The translations under genes were made by a program, and so were the position numbers. A stretch of DNA of 64,000 bases from Euzebya tangerina (GTDB lineage Bacteria > Actinomycetota > Nitriliruptoria > Euzebyales > Euzebyaceae). The stretch covers positions 248,001 through 312,000 of the forward strand of contig NZ_PPDK01000001.1 of assembly GCF_003074135.1 (NCBI RefSeq). Direction: 5' to 3'. Positions 62,252 to 64,000 of this stretch are shown here, piece by piece; within the stretch, counting starts at the first letter, position 1; each line of letters begins with the position of its first letter. The notes below the pieces were generated by a model, which saw only the letters and a list, made by a program, of their open reading frames with translations, made no database searches and was not told the origin of the DNA.

Positions 62252-63043
62252 TCAGCTGAGCGTGGCGGGCACGTGACCGCGGTCGACGGGCAACTCGTCG
62301 ACGACGGCCGTCACCTCGATCGCGACCAGCTCGGCCGAGCCGTCGTGAACCGAGAGGAACGCGGTGTCGGAGGCATCGCGGCCGGTGGCGATGCGCAGCA
62401 TCGAGCCGCGCGGCGCCAGCCCGGTCGCGTCCACCACGCGCCACGAGCCGTCCACCCACGCCTCGGCGACCGCGTGGAAGTCCATCGGGGAGAGCCCCGG
62501 CGCGTACACCGCAGCCAGCCGGGCCGGGATGTCGCGAGCCCGCAGCATCGAGATGACGACGTGGGCGTAGTCACGACACACCCCCTCGCCCAGCAGGAGG
62601 CTGTCGACGGCGTCGTCGGTCGGACCGCTTGACCCGCTGCTGTAGGTCAGTCGCCGCTGGACCCAGTCGGCGACCGCGTTCACCGCGTCCCCGGGTTCGG
62701 TGATGTGACCGAACTCCGCGGCCTCCAGCGCCAGGAACCGGTCAGAGGGGCAGTACCGGCTGGGACGGCGGTACAGCAGCGGGTCGTGCTCGCTGCCCGG
62801 TGCGGTCAGCAGGCGGCCCTCCAACTGGGCGGTGTAGTCGACGATCAGCATGCCGGGCTCCGCATCGAGGAGGTGCATGCGGCCGTCGTGGGGGGCGGCG
62901 ATCTCGCGGAGGAAGACGGGCTGGCCGTCGACCGACGCCAGCAACTGCTGCTGCCCCACGTGCGTCGCGATGGCGATCTGGAACGCGAGCAGCGCCTGTC
63001 GGGTGATGTCGACTTCGAGGTGGACCTGAACGCTGCGGTGCAT
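62252..63043 (-). CDS. Transglutaminase-like cysteine protease-fold protein
   Basis: A 263-residue protein with an N-terminal beta domain and a C-terminal transglutaminase core: Cys in LGEGVCRDYAHVV, His in DFHAVAEAWVDG and Asp in VVDATG form the triad. Such bacterial proteins (COG1305) are often peptidases or linked to peptide ligation; no substrate is known. It reads toward the xdh operon and diverges from the allantoinase gene. Confidence 0.83.
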   Translation of the reverse strand: MHRSVQVHLEVDITRQALLAFQIAIATHVGQQQLLASVDGQPVFLREIAAPHDGRMHLLDAEPGMLIVDYTAQLEGRLLTAPGSEHDPLLYRRPSRYCPSDRFLALEAAEFGHITEPGDAVNAVADWVQRRLTYSSGSSGPTDDAVDSLLLGEGVCRDYAHVVISMLRARDIPARLAAVYAPGLSPMDFHAVAEAWVDGSWRVVDATGLAPRGSMLRIATGRDASDTAFLSVHDGSAELVAIEVTAVVDELPVDRGHVPATLS

Positions 63044-63160
63044 GGCCGTCCGTGGCTTGGGAACCGGGAGCCTACTGGTGCCGTGGCTCCGCCGTCGGTT
63101 GCCGGTGTCGTCGGGGACCTGTCTTGACCGCGGCATCGGCCGGTGCAACGGTGCACGGTC

Positions 63161-64000
63161 ATGCCGACCGCGCCTGTCGATCCATCCGAGTGGGCCCTGA
63201 CCAGCACGCGCGTCCTGCTCGACGGTGCGCTCGGGCCAGCCACCATCGTCGTCCGCGACGGGGTCATCGCTCGGATCGACCGGAACGGCAACGGAACGGT
63301 GGACACCGACGGCGTCTCGAAGGTGGCTGGCGTCGACGTGGCCGACCGGGTTGTGCTCCCCGGTCTGGTCGACAGCCACGTCCACGTCAACGAGCCCGGC
63401 CGGACCCACTGGGAGGGCTTCGAGACGGCCACGCGCGCCGCGGCGGCCGGCGGGGTCACGACCATGGTCGACATGCCGCTGAACTGCCTGCCCCCGACGA
63501 CGGACGTCCCAGCCCTGCAGGCCAAACGCCAGGTCGCTGGACCGAAGGCCCACGTCGACGTGGCCTTCTGGGGCGGGGCGGTCCCCGGCAACGACGACCA
63601 GTTGGCCGCCCTGCTGGACGCCGGCGTCCGCGGGTTCAAGACGTTCCTCTGCGACAGCGGCGTCCCCGAGTACGGCTGCGTGCACCCGAGCGACGTGACG
63701 CCCCTGCTCCGGCGGGTGGCCGAGCTCGACACCACCCTGATCGTCCACGCGGAGGACCCCGACGTCTGCGACGCCGCCGCGACCGCACAGCAAGGCGCCG
63801 ACCATCGCCGCTACACCACCTGGCTGGACAGCCGGCCGCCGCAGGCCGAGATGGCCGCCGTCACGGCTCTGGTCGAGGCATGCCGGACGACCGGCGCGCG
63901 GGTCCACGTGCTGCACCTCTCCGCCGCCGACGCCGGCGAGGTACTGGCCGACGCGAAGGCCGAGGGGCTTCCGATCACGGTCGAGACCTGCCCCCACTAC
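63161..64000 (+). CDS. allB: Allantoinase, N-terminal part (3' end outside window)
   Basis: 280 residues are visible and the frame is open at the right edge. Metal ligands are seen in VDSHVHVNEPGRTHWEGF, the carboxylated-Lys region in GFKTFLCDSG, and HAEDP. The spacing and EPGRTHWEGF favour allantoinase (allantoin to allantoate) over dihydroorotase. Its place beside xanthine dehydrogenase and 8-oxoguanine deaminase supports ureide degradation. ATG 63161. Confidence 0.88.
   Translation, partial: MPTAPVDPSEWALTSTRVLLDGALGPATIVVRDGVIARIDRNGNGTVDTDGVSKVAGVDVADRVVLPGLVDSHVHVNEPGRTHWEGFETATRAAAAGGVTTMVDMPLNCLPPTTDVPALQAKRQVAGPKAHVDVAFWGGAVPGNDDQLAALLDAGVRGFKTFLCDSGVPEYGCVHPSDVTPLLRRVAELDTTLIVHAEDPDVCDAAATAQQGADHRRYTTWLDSRPPQAEMAAVTALVEACRTTGARVHVLHLSAADAGEVLADAKAEGLPITVETCPHY

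Overview
The window comes from a high-GC, chromosomal actinobacterial genome. The evidence is NTG starts throughout, two cell-wall-binding-repeat proteins, a resuscitation-promoting-factor lysozyme fold, an Eis-type acetyltransferase, a LigD-type polymerase domain and an actinobacterial-style ileS T-box. The mix, with carotenoid cyclase genes and tandem CWB2 proteins, would fit a deep-branching lineage such as Euzebya/Nitriliruptoria, but that is inference. At least fifteen genes have a TANNNT box 6-8 nt before the start codon, so leaderless transcription appears common, and it was used here to choose starts.

Layout. 1-9.9 kb: end of a LuxR-type regulator, a cupin, Eis, purL, two DJ-1/PfpI genes, a META lipoprotein, an ABA4-like membrane protein, then purF-purM. 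9.96-14.7 kb: the most striking region, a leftward, overlapping gene set encoding a receiver protein with a KaiA/RsbU-like C-terminal domain, KaiB, full-length two-domain KaiC with the phosphorylation residues of the cyanobacterial clock protein, and a PAS-GGDEF-pseudoreceiver diguanylate cyclase. A glutaredoxin-like gene and a divergent stand-alone receiver lie upstream. 14.7-24.2 kb: LigD-type polymerase, a Xi-class thiol transferase, purU, lycopene cyclase, engB, cold-shock protein with a strong terminator, a serine hydrolase, a helical protein and an orphan ABC ATPase. 24.2-35.2 kb: Rpf-like enzyme, secreted metalloprotease, two tandem CWB2 proteins, ion channel, T-box-controlled ileS, and an anchored surface protein.

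35.2-53.5 kb: mostly TetR-regulated modules (quinone reductase plus ABC exporter; DUF1772; NAD(P)-binding protein; cytochrome P450), each with palindromic operators in the divergent gap. Between them lie TauE, a PPOX flavoprotein, a leishmanolysin-like protease, a phosphotransferase, AlkC, a zinc-ribbon protein, DUF937 and VanW proteins. 50.9-56.4 kb contains relics and defence-like genes: a BrxL fragment, a DrrA/DrrB deletion fusion, an AAA ATPase, a truncated Wadjet JetA-like (DUF2397) gene and a VapBC pair. 57-64 kb is a purine-catabolism cluster: 8-oxoguanine deaminase, the three xanthine dehydrogenase subunits, a transglutaminase-like protein and the start of an allantoinase that runs off the window.

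Taken together, the window has de novo purine synthesis and folate recycling at one end and purine degradation at the other. The candidate novel system is the KaiABC-like operon with a built-in c-di-GMP output gene. No rRNA, tRNA, CRISPR array, integrase or transposase was recognised.
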